Below, piece by piece: positions 1 through 7,548 of a stretch of 35,821 nt of DNA. The notes below the pieces were generated by a model. That model saw nothing but the letters and a program-made list of their open reading frames with translations, was not told the DNA's origin and did not search any database. How positions within the stretch are numbered: the first letter of the stretch is position 1; every line of letters starts with the position of its first letter. A program made the position numbers and the translations under genes. The stretch lies in NCBI GenBank assembly GCA_004173355.1, contig SEAD01000067.1, forward strand, positions 1 through 35,821. Reading direction: 5' to 3'. Origin of the DNA: Chitinophagaceae bacterium (lineage in GTDB: Bacteria > Bacteroidota > Bacteroidia > Chitinophagales > Chitinophagaceae).

Positions 1-1
1 G

Positions 2-1342
2 GTCCAGCACCACGCCAAGATCCAGTTTGTAAACGAAGACCTCTATCTCTGGAACGAACGCAACGATATCTGGAACTCTGTTTATTCCAATAACCGGAAC
101 CTCCAGAATATTATTGCTTCTACCCAGGGTGATGAAACCAATCCATATTATGGGGTCGGACTGGTGATGAAGTCGTGGATGTTTTCCCTCGTGACGGATG
201 CATACGGTGATGTACCCTATACGGAGGCCGGTAAGGCAAAAACCGATGGGATCTACCAGCCGGTGTACGACAAACAGGAAGATATTTATAATGGTATCCT
301 GGCCGACCTTAAAAAAGCAAATGAAGTACTGGCAACGGTACCGTCGAATGCAAGTTTTGGTGGCGACCCGATCTACGGTGGCGGTTCATCCGCAATCGCG
401 CAGTGGCGCAAGCTGGCCAACTCCCTGCGCGTTCGTTACCTCATGCGTTTATCCGGCAAACGCAGTGTGGCAACCGAACTCCAGGAAATCATTTCCAACC
501 CCGCGGCAAACCCCGTCTTCGCCAGCAATGCTGATAATGCAGATATGGAATACTTTGAAGCCGCGCCAAACCAGTGGCCGCTCTATGGTAACCGTGTGGG
601 TTCATTTGATGAATTCCGGGTAAGTAAAACACTGACTGACCGTCTGACAGCACTCAATGATACAAGGCTGAATATTTTTGGTCGCCCTACCCAGACCACC
701 GCGAATACCGCAAACCCAAGGATCCTTGGTGTACCCAACGGTCTGAGTGATGTGGATGCACTGGCTTACAATGGCGGTGTACAGGGAGTGTCAAGGGTTG
801 GTTACACATTCGCCTGCCTGGTATGTAACGACCAGAACCAGGCCCCGCCGGATCCGGCAGCGCCAAGGGCCCTGCTGATGACCTATGCTGAACTGCAGTT
901 CCTCCTCGCTGAAGCGCGGGAGAAAGCCCTGATCAGTACCGGTACTGCAGAAGACTATTACCTGAATGGTATCAATGCCAACTTCGCCTTCTGGCAGGAA
1001 GTGGTACCCGCATCTTATGGCCTCAACACCGCAATGCCCGCCAATTATCTCACACAGGCGGCGGTTGCCTATACCGGTTCATCGGCTGAGCATCTGTCGA
1101 AAATTGCCCTCCAGAAATGGATCGCGCTTTATTTCAATGGCCTTGAAGCATGGTTCGACTGGCGTCGTACCGGTATGCCCGCAGTGGTGCCCGGTCCGGC
1201 AAACGTGAATGGCGGTAAAGTGCCGATCCGGTATATCTACCCGCGTTCGGGACAGTCGCTCAACACCGAAAACCTGGCGGCTGCGGTTCAGCGCCAGGGT
1301 GGTACCGATGACCTGAATACCAAAATGTGGTTACTGCAGTAA
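2..1342 (+). CDS. SusD/RagB-family outer-membrane lipoprotein (5' partial)
   Basis: The reading frame is open from the first bases of the window, so the N-terminus, including the lipoprotein signal, lies upstream. About 446 residues are visible. SusD-family proteins are surface lipoproteins that cap a SusC TonB-dependent channel and bind the substrate to be imported. Family marks seen here are the early NDIWNSVYSNN region, the helical repeat core with WRKLANSLRVRYLMRLSG, and the C-terminal KWIALYFNGLEAWFDWRRTGMP segment typical of the SusD-like_2 branch. A SusC partner is expected immediately upstream, outside the window. The stop codon shares one base with the next gene's ATG (TAATG), implying translational coupling to the enzymes downstream. 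The substrate cannot be read from this protein itself; the downstream phosphonate genes suggest a phosphonate-bearing compound. Confidence 0.93.
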   Translation, partial: VQHHAKIQFVNEDLYLWNERNDIWNSVYSNNRNLQNIIASTQGDETNPYYGVGLVMKSWMFSLVTDAYGDVPYTEAGKAKTDGIYQPVYDKQEDIYNGILADLKKANEVLATVPSNASFGGDPIYGGGSSAIAQWRKLANSLRVRYLMRLSGKRSVATELQEIISNPAANPVFASNADNADMEYFEAAPNQWPLYGNRVGSFDEFRVSKTLTDRLTALNDTRLNIFGRPTQTTANTANPRILGVPNGLSDVDALAYNGGVQGVSRVGYTFACLVCNDQNQAPPDPAAPRALLMTYAELQFLLAEAREKALISTGTAEDYYLNGINANFAFWQEVVPASYGLNTAMPANYLTQAAVAYTGSSAEHLSKIALQKWIALYFNGLEAWFDWRRTGMPAVVPGPANVNGGKVPIRYIYPRSGQSLNTENLAAAVQRQGGTDDLNTKMWLLQ

Positions 1343-2631
1343 TGGTAAAGAATCTGTTCCTCCTACCCGGTCTCTTCCTGGCCATCGTTGCCTGTTCGCA
1401 GGACGCGGTGCCAGGAAAAGCGCCGGGAAAATGGAAACCTGGTTATCTTGATATCCACCATATCAACACAGGTCGCGGCAACGCGGCCTTTTGTGTTTTC
1501 CCCGATGGTACCAGCATGCTGATCGATGCCGGGGAATTGTCGCCGCTTGATGCACGCACCTTCACCGCCCGTAATGCAGCAGCCCGGCCTGACACTTCGC
1601 GAAAGCCGTATGAATGGCTGGTGGCATATATCCGGCAGGTACAATCCAGGCCCGGCATCGATTATGCACTGATCACCCATTTCCACGATGACCATTTCGG
1701 CGCATGGTATCCTTCTGCACCTCGGTCCGCAGATGGTACTTTCCAGCTGACAGGCATAACGGGTGTGGGGGAACTGCTTCCTGTCCGGACATTGGTTGAC
1801 CGTGCATTTCCCCAGTACGACTACCCGTATGATCTTGTAAGGGATGCTGCAAAAAACGGCCGTGGTGAAGTGGAGTTTGGCAGGACCATGGCGAATTATT
1901 TTGCGTTTGTAAAAAATAAAAAACCCGGGCAGGAAGCATTCCGCACCGGCAGCAACATGCAGTTCCGTTTACTGTACGATGCAGCCACGTATCCCGGCTT
2001 CAGTATCCGCAATATCAAGTCGGGCCCCTGGATCTGGACGGGAACGGATAGTTCCGTCGTCAGCCACTTCAAACCCATCACACCGGACCTCCGAACATGG
2101 CCGGATGAAAACAGCCTGAGCCTTGCCCTGACCATCAGTTATGGCGCATTCACCTATTACACGGGCGGTGATAACCCGGGGGAGCTGTTTGAAGGCGATG
2201 ATCCGCTGCGGGATGTGGAAACTGCCATGGCGAAAGTGACAGGCGCGGTGGATGTGGCGGTAATGGACCATCATGGCAACCGCGATGCCATCAATGCCTT
2301 CCAGGTAAAGACCTTGCATCCGCAGGTCTGGATCGGACAGGCCTGGTCATCAGACCATCCCGGTCAGGAAGTATTGCGTCGCCTGCGCAACAGATCCATT
2401 TACCCTGTTCCCGGTGACCTGTTTGCCACCAATATGCTGGAAGCAAACAGGCTGGTAATCGGATCAATGATTGACGACTCCTACAAGAGCCAGCAGGGAC
2501 ATATCCTGCTTCGTGTAATGCCCGGTGGTGGCTCGTTCTACGTGATCGTGCTGGATGACACCCAGCCATTGTTAAAAGTAAAATCGGTAACCGGTCCCTA
2601 TTCGTCGAAGAGCCGTTTAACCAACAAATAA
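1342..2631 (+). CDS. Metallo-beta-lactamase-fold hydrolase, lipoprotein
   Basis: The protein has about 429 residues. I chose the ATG at 1342 because a lipoprotein signal follows at once (MVKNLFLLPGLFLAIVAC, Cys about 18); an in-frame start at 1327 would lie inside susD and add five non-signal residues. The zinc motif HxHxDH is seen at about residues 113-118 (THFHDDHFGAW). Further metal-site candidates follow in YYTGGDNPGE and VAVMDHHGNRDA. The fold resembles ComEC-type and related MBL hydrolases, which cleave phosphodiesters, phosphoesters or other esters. The membrane anchor places it in the periplasm or on the cell surface. It lies between susD and an alkaline-phosphatase-superfamily gene (4-bp gap), so a role in breaking down the imported ligand is inferred. 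The exact substrate is unknown. Confidence 0.88.
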   Translation: MVKNLFLLPGLFLAIVACSQDAVPGKAPGKWKPGYLDIHHINTGRGNAAFCVFPDGTSMLIDAGELSPLDARTFTARNAAARPDTSRKPYEWLVAYIRQVQSRPGIDYALITHFHDDHFGAWYPSAPRSADGTFQLTGITGVGELLPVRTLVDRAFPQYDYPYDLVRDAAKNGRGEVEFGRTMANYFAFVKNKKPGQEAFRTGSNMQFRLLYDAATYPGFSIRNIKSGPWIWTGTDSSVVSHFKPITPDLRTWPDENSLSLALTISYGAFTYYTGGDNPGELFEGDDPLRDVETAMAKVTGAVDVAVMDHHGNRDAINAFQVKTLHPQVWIGQAWSSDHPGQEVLRRLRNRSIYPVPGDLFATNMLEANRLVIGSMIDDSYKSQQGHILLRVMPGGGSFYVIVLDDTQPLLKVKSVTGPYSSKSRLTNK

Positions 2632-2635
2632 CACC

Positions 2636-3718
2636 ATGACTAAAAAATTACTGACCGTATTGTCTGTTCTCCTTCTTTCTGCGCATCTACATGCACAACC
2701 CAAACTTTCGGAAAACATCGTGGTGATCACCATGGATGGTCTCCGCTGGCAGGAAGTGTTTGGAGGGGCCGACAGCCTCCTGTCCTTTGATACCGCCGCT
2801 GCATACAGTACCGGTTATATCGGGGAAAAATTCTGGGCACCGGGTGCAGATGCCCGCCGGGAAAAACTCATGCCCTTCTTCTGGTCTACACTCCGCAAAC
2901 AGGGCGTATTGCTGGGCAACCGCAACTATGGCAACAATTTCAATAATGCCAATCCGTACTGGTTCAGTTATCCCGGTTACAATGAAATCTTTACCGGTTA
3001 TCCGGATACCGCGGTGAACTCCAATGATAAAATACCCAACAAAAATGAAACGGTTTTTGAATTCCTGAACAAGTTGCCGGAGTACAAAGGGAAAACAGTG
3101 GTGTTCGGGTCATGGGATGTGTATGCCTCCATATTTAATGAGGGCAGGAGCGGGTTACTGGTGAATGATGGTTTCCGTGACCTCGGTGGGAAGCTGAATG
3201 AAAAACAGGTTTGGCTCAACAGGCTCCAGTATGAGATGCCGGCTATTTTCCATGGAGGTGAAAGGCTGGATGTAGCCACATTCCAGATCGGGTTTGAATA
3301 CATGAAAGTGAATAAACCGAAACTGATCTATTTCGGTCTGGGTGACTGTGATGAGTTTGCCCATGCCGGTGTATATGATGCTTACCTCGATGCCGCACAG
3401 AATTTCGACGACTGGATCCGCCAGCTCTGGGAATATATCCAGTCCACCCCGGCATACCGGGACAAAACAACTATCCTGATTACAACTGACCATGGCCGTG
3501 GGCTTGCCGAAGGCGGCAACTGGAAACACCACGGACAGCGAATCCCCGAAGCCAGTGAAATGTGGATGGCAGCGATTGGTCCGTCGGTCAAACCCGTTGG
3601 TGAAGCAAAAACAAAACAGCAGGCCTACCAGGGACAGATAGCAGCCACTATTGCGGCCTTGCTGGGCAAACAGTTCACCCCCGCACATAAACCATTGCCG
3701 GTTCTTAAACTCGATTAA
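2636..3718 (+). CDS. Exported alkaline-phosphatase-superfamily hydrolase (phosphodiesterase/phosphonohydrolase-like)
   Basis: The protein has 360 residues with a Sec signal peptide (MTKKLLTVLSVLLLSAHLHAQ). AlkP-superfamily metal-site residues are visible in order: D34 (ITMDGLRW), a likely nucleophile S111 in a SYPGYNEIFTG segment that aligns with the TFPN...TG nucleophile motif of nucleotide pyrophosphatase/phosphodiesterases, D239 and H243 (DEFAH), D285-H286 (TTDHGRG), and H299 (KHHG). The family removes phosphate, phosphonate or sulfate groups from esters in the periplasm using two metal ions. It begins 4 bp after the MBL gene and ends 10 bp before the PhnZ-like gene, so it is probably part of the same operon. 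Release of a free aminophosphonate from a phosphonate monoester or diester is an inference. A sulfatase, phosphatase or phosphoglyceromutase-like activity cannot be excluded. Confidence 0.85.
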   Translation: MTKKLLTVLSVLLLSAHLHAQPKLSENIVVITMDGLRWQEVFGGADSLLSFDTAAAYSTGYIGEKFWAPGADARREKLMPFFWSTLRKQGVLLGNRNYGNNFNNANPYWFSYPGYNEIFTGYPDTAVNSNDKIPNKNETVFEFLNKLPEYKGKTVVFGSWDVYASIFNEGRSGLLVNDGFRDLGGKLNEKQVWLNRLQYEMPAIFHGGERLDVATFQIGFEYMKVNKPKLIYFGLGDCDEFAHAGVYDAYLDAAQNFDDWIRQLWEYIQSTPAYRDKTTILITTDHGRGLAEGGNWKHHGQRIPEASEMWMAAIGPSVKPVGEAKTKQQAYQGQIAATIAALLGKQFTPAHKPLPVLKLD

Positions 3719-3728
3719 AAATAGTGTT

Positions 3729-4304
3729 ATGAAAAAAGAAGCAGCAGGACTGGTAGCCCAGGAAATCTTTTCGCTGTACAAGATGTATGGGTCCGAAGAC
3801 TATATCGGGGAACCCGTATCACAGGTGGAACACATGGCGCAGGCCGCTGAACTCGCGGAAGCCGAAGGGGCGGAGCGCGCGGTGGTGCTCGCCGCCTTCT
3901 TCCATGATATCGGACATCTCTGCGAACATATCATGGACACCAAACAGATGGATGGTTTCGGGGTAGTGGATCATGAGGTGCTTGCCGGCATTTACCTCCG
4001 GCAAAAAGGGTTTTCGGAACGTATTGCAAAAATGGTGGAAAGCCATGTGGAAGCGAAGCGATACCTCACCAGGCGTGTGCCATCCTATTTCGATAAACTA
4101 TCAGAAGCCAGTCGCCATACCCTCAAACTCCAGGGAGGGGTGATGACCGAGGAGGAAGCACTGGAGTTTGAACAGGATCCCGATCACCAGCTGTTTGTCA
4201 GGTTGCGGATCTGGGATGATGAAGCGAAAATGATCAACAAACCCCTGCCTGACCTGGACCGTTACAAGGAACTGGCAATCCGGGAACTTATAGAAACAAA
4301 CTAA
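3729..4304 (+). CDS. phnZ: PhnZ-like HD-domain diiron oxygenase of phosphonate degradation
   Basis: The protein has 191 residues. I chose the ATG at 3729; a longer in-frame start at 3651 lies within the preceding gene and adds 26 residues without family character. PhnZ-type enzymes use an Fe(II)/Fe(III) pair and O2 to split (R)-1-hydroxy-2-aminoethylphosphonate into glycine and phosphate. From memory of the PhnZ structure, the six iron ligands map onto H35, H59, D60 (HDIGH), H82, H106 and D163 with a constant offset of 1-2. Substrate contacts also appear conserved: Y25, E28 (YIGEPVSQ), H63, K110, S128 and R160. That supports a true oxygenase rather than a generic HD phosphohydrolase. The protein is cytosolic. 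The partner hydroxylase PhnY is not in this window. The next gene starts 5 bp downstream. Confidence 0.92.
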   Translation: MKKEAAGLVAQEIFSLYKMYGSEDYIGEPVSQVEHMAQAAELAEAEGAERAVVLAAFFHDIGHLCEHIMDTKQMDGFGVVDHEVLAGIYLRQKGFSERIAKMVESHVEAKRYLTRRVPSYFDKLSEASRHTLKLQGGVMTEEEALEFEQDPDHQLFVRLRIWDDEAKMINKPLPDLDRYKELAIRELIETN

Positions 4305-4309
4305 CGACT

Positions 4310-5002
4310 ATGCCAGCACAGATTGAACTCGTTGTATTTGATATGGCCGGTACCACCGTCTCGGATAACCAGGACGTAGCGCGGGCTTTCCAGCAAGCGT
4401 TTTTGCTCAACGGTATCACAACGGAAATTGAAATGATCCAGCCATTAATGGGTTATCATAAACCGGTGGCCATCCGGAAACTCATGGACATCCTCAACCG
4501 GCCGACCGATGAGCCGGAAGTGGAACGGATCCACCAGGATTTCAAAAAGGGTATGTTGTCATTCTATGAAAATGATCCGGCTGTGAAACCAATGCCCGGC
4601 GCTGAAGACCTCTTCAGCTGGCTGCAGGAGCAGGATATCCGGGTGGCATTGAATACCGGCTTTTCACGGGATATCGCATCCGTGATCATCGATCGCTTTG
4701 GGTGGATGGAAAAAGGGCTGGTGGATTTTTTTATCGGAAGTGATGAAGTGGAACTGGGTCGCCCGCATGTGTTCATGATCGAGCGACTGATGTCTGCCGC
4801 CAATGTGACCGACCCGCTGGCAGTGGCAAAAGTGGGGGATACTGCCGTGGATATGGAGGAAGGCCGCAATGTGGGCTGCCGCTACCGGATCGGTATTACG
4901 ACCGGTGCGTACACCGAAGAAGAGCTGGAGAAATCCAACCCGACACATATTGTGGATCACCTGCAGGAAATCCCCCGCATAATCACAAGGAATGGAGAGT
5001 AA
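4310..5002 (+). CDS. Phosphonatase-like HAD hydrolase (PhnX-like, TIGR03351 type)
   Basis: The protein has 230 residues. It has the distinctive phosphonatase motif I DxAGTT (D11-M-A-G-T-T) instead of the usual HAD DxDxT/V. It has a cap lysine K51 in MGYHK, placed like the Schiff-base lysine of phosphonoacetaldehyde hydrolase (MGLLK). Motif II is T116 (NTGFS), motif III carries arginine (R151, GRPH) instead of lysine, and motif IV is GDTAVD (D177, D181). These features set the PhnX and PhnX-like clade apart. The expected reaction is hydrolytic C-P cleavage of phosphonoacetaldehyde, or a close relative such as the hydroxy form, through an imine on K51. The PhnX-like clade is known to associate with FAD oxidoreductases rather than PhnW transaminase, which is what is found two genes downstream. 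The stop overlaps the transporter start by 11 bp. Confidence 0.92.
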   Translation: MPAQIELVVFDMAGTTVSDNQDVARAFQQAFLLNGITTEIEMIQPLMGYHKPVAIRKLMDILNRPTDEPEVERIHQDFKKGMLSFYENDPAVKPMPGAEDLFSWLQEQDIRVALNTGFSRDIASVIIDRFGWMEKGLVDFFIGSDEVELGRPHVFMIERLMSAANVTDPLAVAKVGDTAVDMEEGRNVGCRYRIGITTGAYTEEELEKSNPTHIVDHLQEIPRIITRNGE

Positions 5003-6296
5003 CAAGCCCGCAAAACGCGAATGGGTAGTGGTACTGCTGGCCGCAATCGCCGCCTTCTGCGTGTATACCTGTATGTATGCGTTCCGCAAACCTTTTACCA
5101 GTGCTACTTTTGACGGCCTCGTTTATTTCGAGATCAGTTATAAGTCCTGGCTGGTTATTGCACAGACCATCGGGTATACCGTCAGCAAATTTTACGGGAT
5201 CAGTTTTATCGGTGGGCTAAAGGACCAGCGAAATGCAGTAGTCATCGTGAAATTCATCGGGATCGCATGGATCGCACTGCTGCTGTTTGCCCTGGTGCCT
5301 GCACCCTACAATATTGTGTTCCTGCTGATCAATGGTTTCCCGCTGGGGGTGATTTACGGACTGGTGTTCCGGTATCTCGAAGGGCGCAAGTCAACCGAGT
5401 TCCTCGGTGCCGTACTCGCGAGCAGTTTTATTTTTGCATCGGGATTTACCCAGAGTGCCGGCCGGATGGTCATGGTGGAATGGGGATTCAGTCAGTGGTG
5501 GATGCCATTCATCACCGGGCTTTTATTTATGGCGCCGTTGCTCATCTGTACCTGGCTGCTTGGAAAAACACCGGTGCCGGATAAACGGGATATGGAGTTG
5601 CGTACGGAACGTAAGTCCATGAACGCCTCCGAGCGGAAAGAGTTTATCCGGCAGTTTATCCCGGGTCTTACGGTACTCATCCTCGCGTACATGATGCTGA
5701 CGATCCTCCGTGATTACCGCAGCAATTTTGCCTCGGATATGTGGAAAGAACTGGGTTATGGTGCCGATGCATCGGTATTTACAAAGAGCGAGATACCCGC
5801 GTCGCTGGTGGTGCTGGTGCTGATGAGCCTGCTGGTGCTGGTGAAGTCGAATATCCGTGCGCTCATGATCAACCACCTGCTGATTTTCGGGGGAATGTGT
5901 GTGGTCATACTCACCACTTTCCTTTACAGTATCGCTGCGATTGATGCGTTCTGGTGGATCACCCTGTCGGGTATCGGATTGTATATGGCCTATGTGCCGT
6001 TCAATTGTATGTTGTTTGAGCGGCTGATCTCCAGTTTCCGTTATGCCGGGAACGCCGGGTTTATCATCTACGTAGCCGATTCATTCGGTTATCTCGGTAG
6101 TGATGTGATTATCGTTGTCAAAAACCTGATGTCCGTCAAGCTCTCCTGGACCGACTTCTTTATAAAAATGCTTTACTTCTTTTCCACCGCCGGGCTGGTG
6201 CTGGTCACTATTTCGGCAGTGTATTTCCGTAAGAAATTTTACACCCGTGACCTGCCGAAGAGGCGCAAACGAACATTATGGCCAGGAATGCAATAG
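4992..6296 (+). CDS. DUF5690-like major facilitator (GlpT/UhpT-like) transporter
   Basis: The protein has 434 residues with about 12 hydrophobic segments, starting near residues 12-30 (VVVLLAAIAAFCVYTCMYAF). The N-terminal RKPFTSATF and the GYTVSKFYGISF segment resemble organophosphate:phosphate antiporters such as GlpT and UhpT, in which Arg and Lys residues bind the phosphate headgroup. The overall sequence matches what I recognise as the Bacteroidota DUF5690 family. A soluble basic loop (RDMELRTERKSMNASERKEF) separates the two six-helix halves. The start overlaps the HAD gene by 11 bp and the end overlaps the FAD oxidoreductase by 19 bp, so co-translation with both is likely. Import of a small aminophosphonate through the inner membrane is inferred from fold and position; no ABC phosphonate importer (PhnCDE) is present in the window. 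Confidence 0.88.
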   Translation: MESNKPAKREWVVVLLAAIAAFCVYTCMYAFRKPFTSATFDGLVYFEISYKSWLVIAQTIGYTVSKFYGISFIGGLKDQRNAVVIVKFIGIAWIALLLFALVPAPYNIVFLLINGFPLGVIYGLVFRYLEGRKSTEFLGAVLASSFIFASGFTQSAGRMVMVEWGFSQWWMPFITGLLFMAPLLICTWLLGKTPVPDKRDMELRTERKSMNASERKEFIRQFIPGLTVLILAYMMLTILRDYRSNFASDMWKELGYGADASVFTKSEIPASLVVLVLMSLLVLVKSNIRALMINHLLIFGGMCVVILTTFLYSIAAIDAFWWITLSGIGLYMAYVPFNCMLFERLISSFRYAGNAGFIIYVADSFGYLGSDVIIVVKNLMSVKLSWTDFFIKMLYFFSTAGLVLVTISAVYFRKKFYTRDLPKRRKRTLWPGMQ

Positions 6297-7384
6297 TAGT
6301 GGGGGCGGGGATCGCCGGATTGGCAACAGCACGCGCTCTTGCGGTGCAGGGATACAAAGTGACCGTGTTTGAGCGGAACGGTGTTGCCAGTGGGGCATCC
6401 ATCCGAAATTTCGGGATGGTATGGCCCGTTGGTCAGCCAGACGGGACGCGTTACGAAACCGCAATGCGGAGTCGTTCCATCTGGGAACAACTCTGCCGCG
6501 AAGCCGGGATCTGGTTTGAAGCGGCCGGTTCACTTCACCTCGCGTACCGGCAGGATGAATGGCAGGTATTACAGGAGCTAAAGGATGTGTACAATAAGCG
6601 GCCCCTCCGGTTGCTGTCGGCGGCGGAGGTTAAAAAAATTTCTGCCAACGCGGTACCGGATGGACTGCTTGGCGGGTTGTACAGTGATACCGAAATGATC
6701 GTCGACCCGCGTGATGCAATTGCAAAAATCCCGGTTTACCTGAATGGTAAATATGGCGTGGAGTTCCGGTGGAATGAACCTGTTAAGGAGATCAGTTTGC
6801 CAAAGGTGTCGACGGTAAATGCGGTGTATGACGCGGACGAGGTCTTTGTGTGCAGTGGGGTGGATTTTGAAACGCTTTACCCGCAATTGTACCAGGCCGC
6901 GCCATTGACGCGATGCAAGCTACAGATGATGCGGCTTTCGGGTCAGGACTACCGGATGGGTCCTGCTCTCTGCGGCGGGTTGTCCCTTGGGCATTATACC
7001 AGTTTTGAAGCAGCACCTTCGCTTGCCGTGCTTAAACAACGGTTTGATGCGGAGTTCCCGGAGTATAAAAAATACGGGATCCATGTCATGGTCTCGCAAA
7101 ATGAAGCCGGTGAGTTCACCATCGGTGATTCACATGAGTATGGCGCCAATCCCGATCCTTTTGATAAGGCCATTATCAATAAATTAATCCTGGAATATCT
7201 TGGCAGCTTTGCCGGATTCCGCAACGGTTCGGTCATTGAAACCTGGAATGGGGTGTATCCCAGACTGACCAATGGCGAGCCATGGTTACTCCTGCGTCCT
7301 GCACCGGGAGTGACGATCATCAATGGTTTTGGTGGTGCGGGCATGACGCTGGCATTTGGCATGACCGACAGGCTGATCGATTAA
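6278..7384 (+). CDS. FAD-dependent aminophosphonate oxidoreductase (TIGR03364/PbfC-like)
   Basis: The protein has 368 residues of the DAO/glycine-oxidase-like fold. The FAD Rossmann motif is at the N-terminus (VVGAGIAGLATARAL, G9-x-G11-x-x-G14, with acidic E32 ending strand 2). The C-terminal flavin motif is INGFGGAGMTLAFGMTD. TIGR03364 members are known for linkage to PhnX-like phosphonatases. Related enzymes (PbfC) have been reported to oxidise N-methylated or hydroxylated aminoethylphosphonates to the aldehyde. Its predicted job here is to make the aldehyde that the HAD enzyme cleaves, replacing PhnW. The start overlaps the transporter gene by 19 bp, making it the last gene of the operon. 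The assignment to the family is firm; the precise amine substrate is inferred. Confidence 0.9.
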   Translation: MARNAIVVGAGIAGLATARALAVQGYKVTVFERNGVASGASIRNFGMVWPVGQPDGTRYETAMRSRSIWEQLCREAGIWFEAAGSLHLAYRQDEWQVLQELKDVYNKRPLRLLSAAEVKKISANAVPDGLLGGLYSDTEMIVDPRDAIAKIPVYLNGKYGVEFRWNEPVKEISLPKVSTVNAVYDADEVFVCSGVDFETLYPQLYQAAPLTRCKLQMMRLSGQDYRMGPALCGGLSLGHYTSFEAAPSLAVLKQRFDAEFPEYKKYGIHVMVSQNEAGEFTIGDSHEYGANPDPFDKAIINKLILEYLGSFAGFRNGSVIETWNGVYPRLTNGEPWLLLRPAPGVTIINGFGGAGMTLAFGMTDRLID

Positions 7385-7464
7385 AGTTCGTGTTTCCCGG
7401 ATCTAATTGCTGCCGGGAGACTGGTTTCGTCCCCTGAAAAAGCCCTTTCATCCCGTATGGGCGG

Positions 7465-7494
7465 GTTCGTCCTGCGAAACAGCCTGTTCGTGCA
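7465..7494 (+). promoter_or_regulatory. Candidate LytTR-type direct-repeat operator
   Basis: GTTCGT occurs at 7465 and again at 7486, giving 9-bp elements 21 bp apart (two helical turns). LytTR regulators such as AgrA bind 9-bp direct repeats separated by about 12 bp, the same geometry. Related copies lie at 7386 (GTTCGT) and 7425 (TTTCGT), about 40 bp apart. The pair sits just upstream of the predicted promoter of the beta-barrel gene, and a LytTR regulator is encoded downstream at 10879-11601. The geometry is seen directly; binding is inferred. Confidence 0.35.
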
Positions 7495-7500
7495 ACTGAT

Positions 7501-7531
7501 TTTCCTTCCGGCCTGTGCCGGGCTAGGTTTG
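7501..7531 (+). promoter_or_regulatory. Bacteroidota-type promoter (TAGGTTTG)
   Basis: TAGGTTTG at 7524-7531 matches the Bacteroidota -7 consensus TAnnTTTG exactly. A weak TTTC takes the -33 position 19 bp upstream. A transcript would start near 7538, downstream of the GTG at 7531. This argues for the ATG at 7549 as the translation start, with a very short leader. Confidence 0.4.
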
Positions 7532-7548
7532 TGGAAAATCAGCAAGAA

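Noticed and set aside
7531-7548. GTG start at 7531 for the beta-barrel gene
   Set aside because: It overlaps the predicted TAGGTTTG promoter element, and the signal peptide starts at the ATG at 7549.
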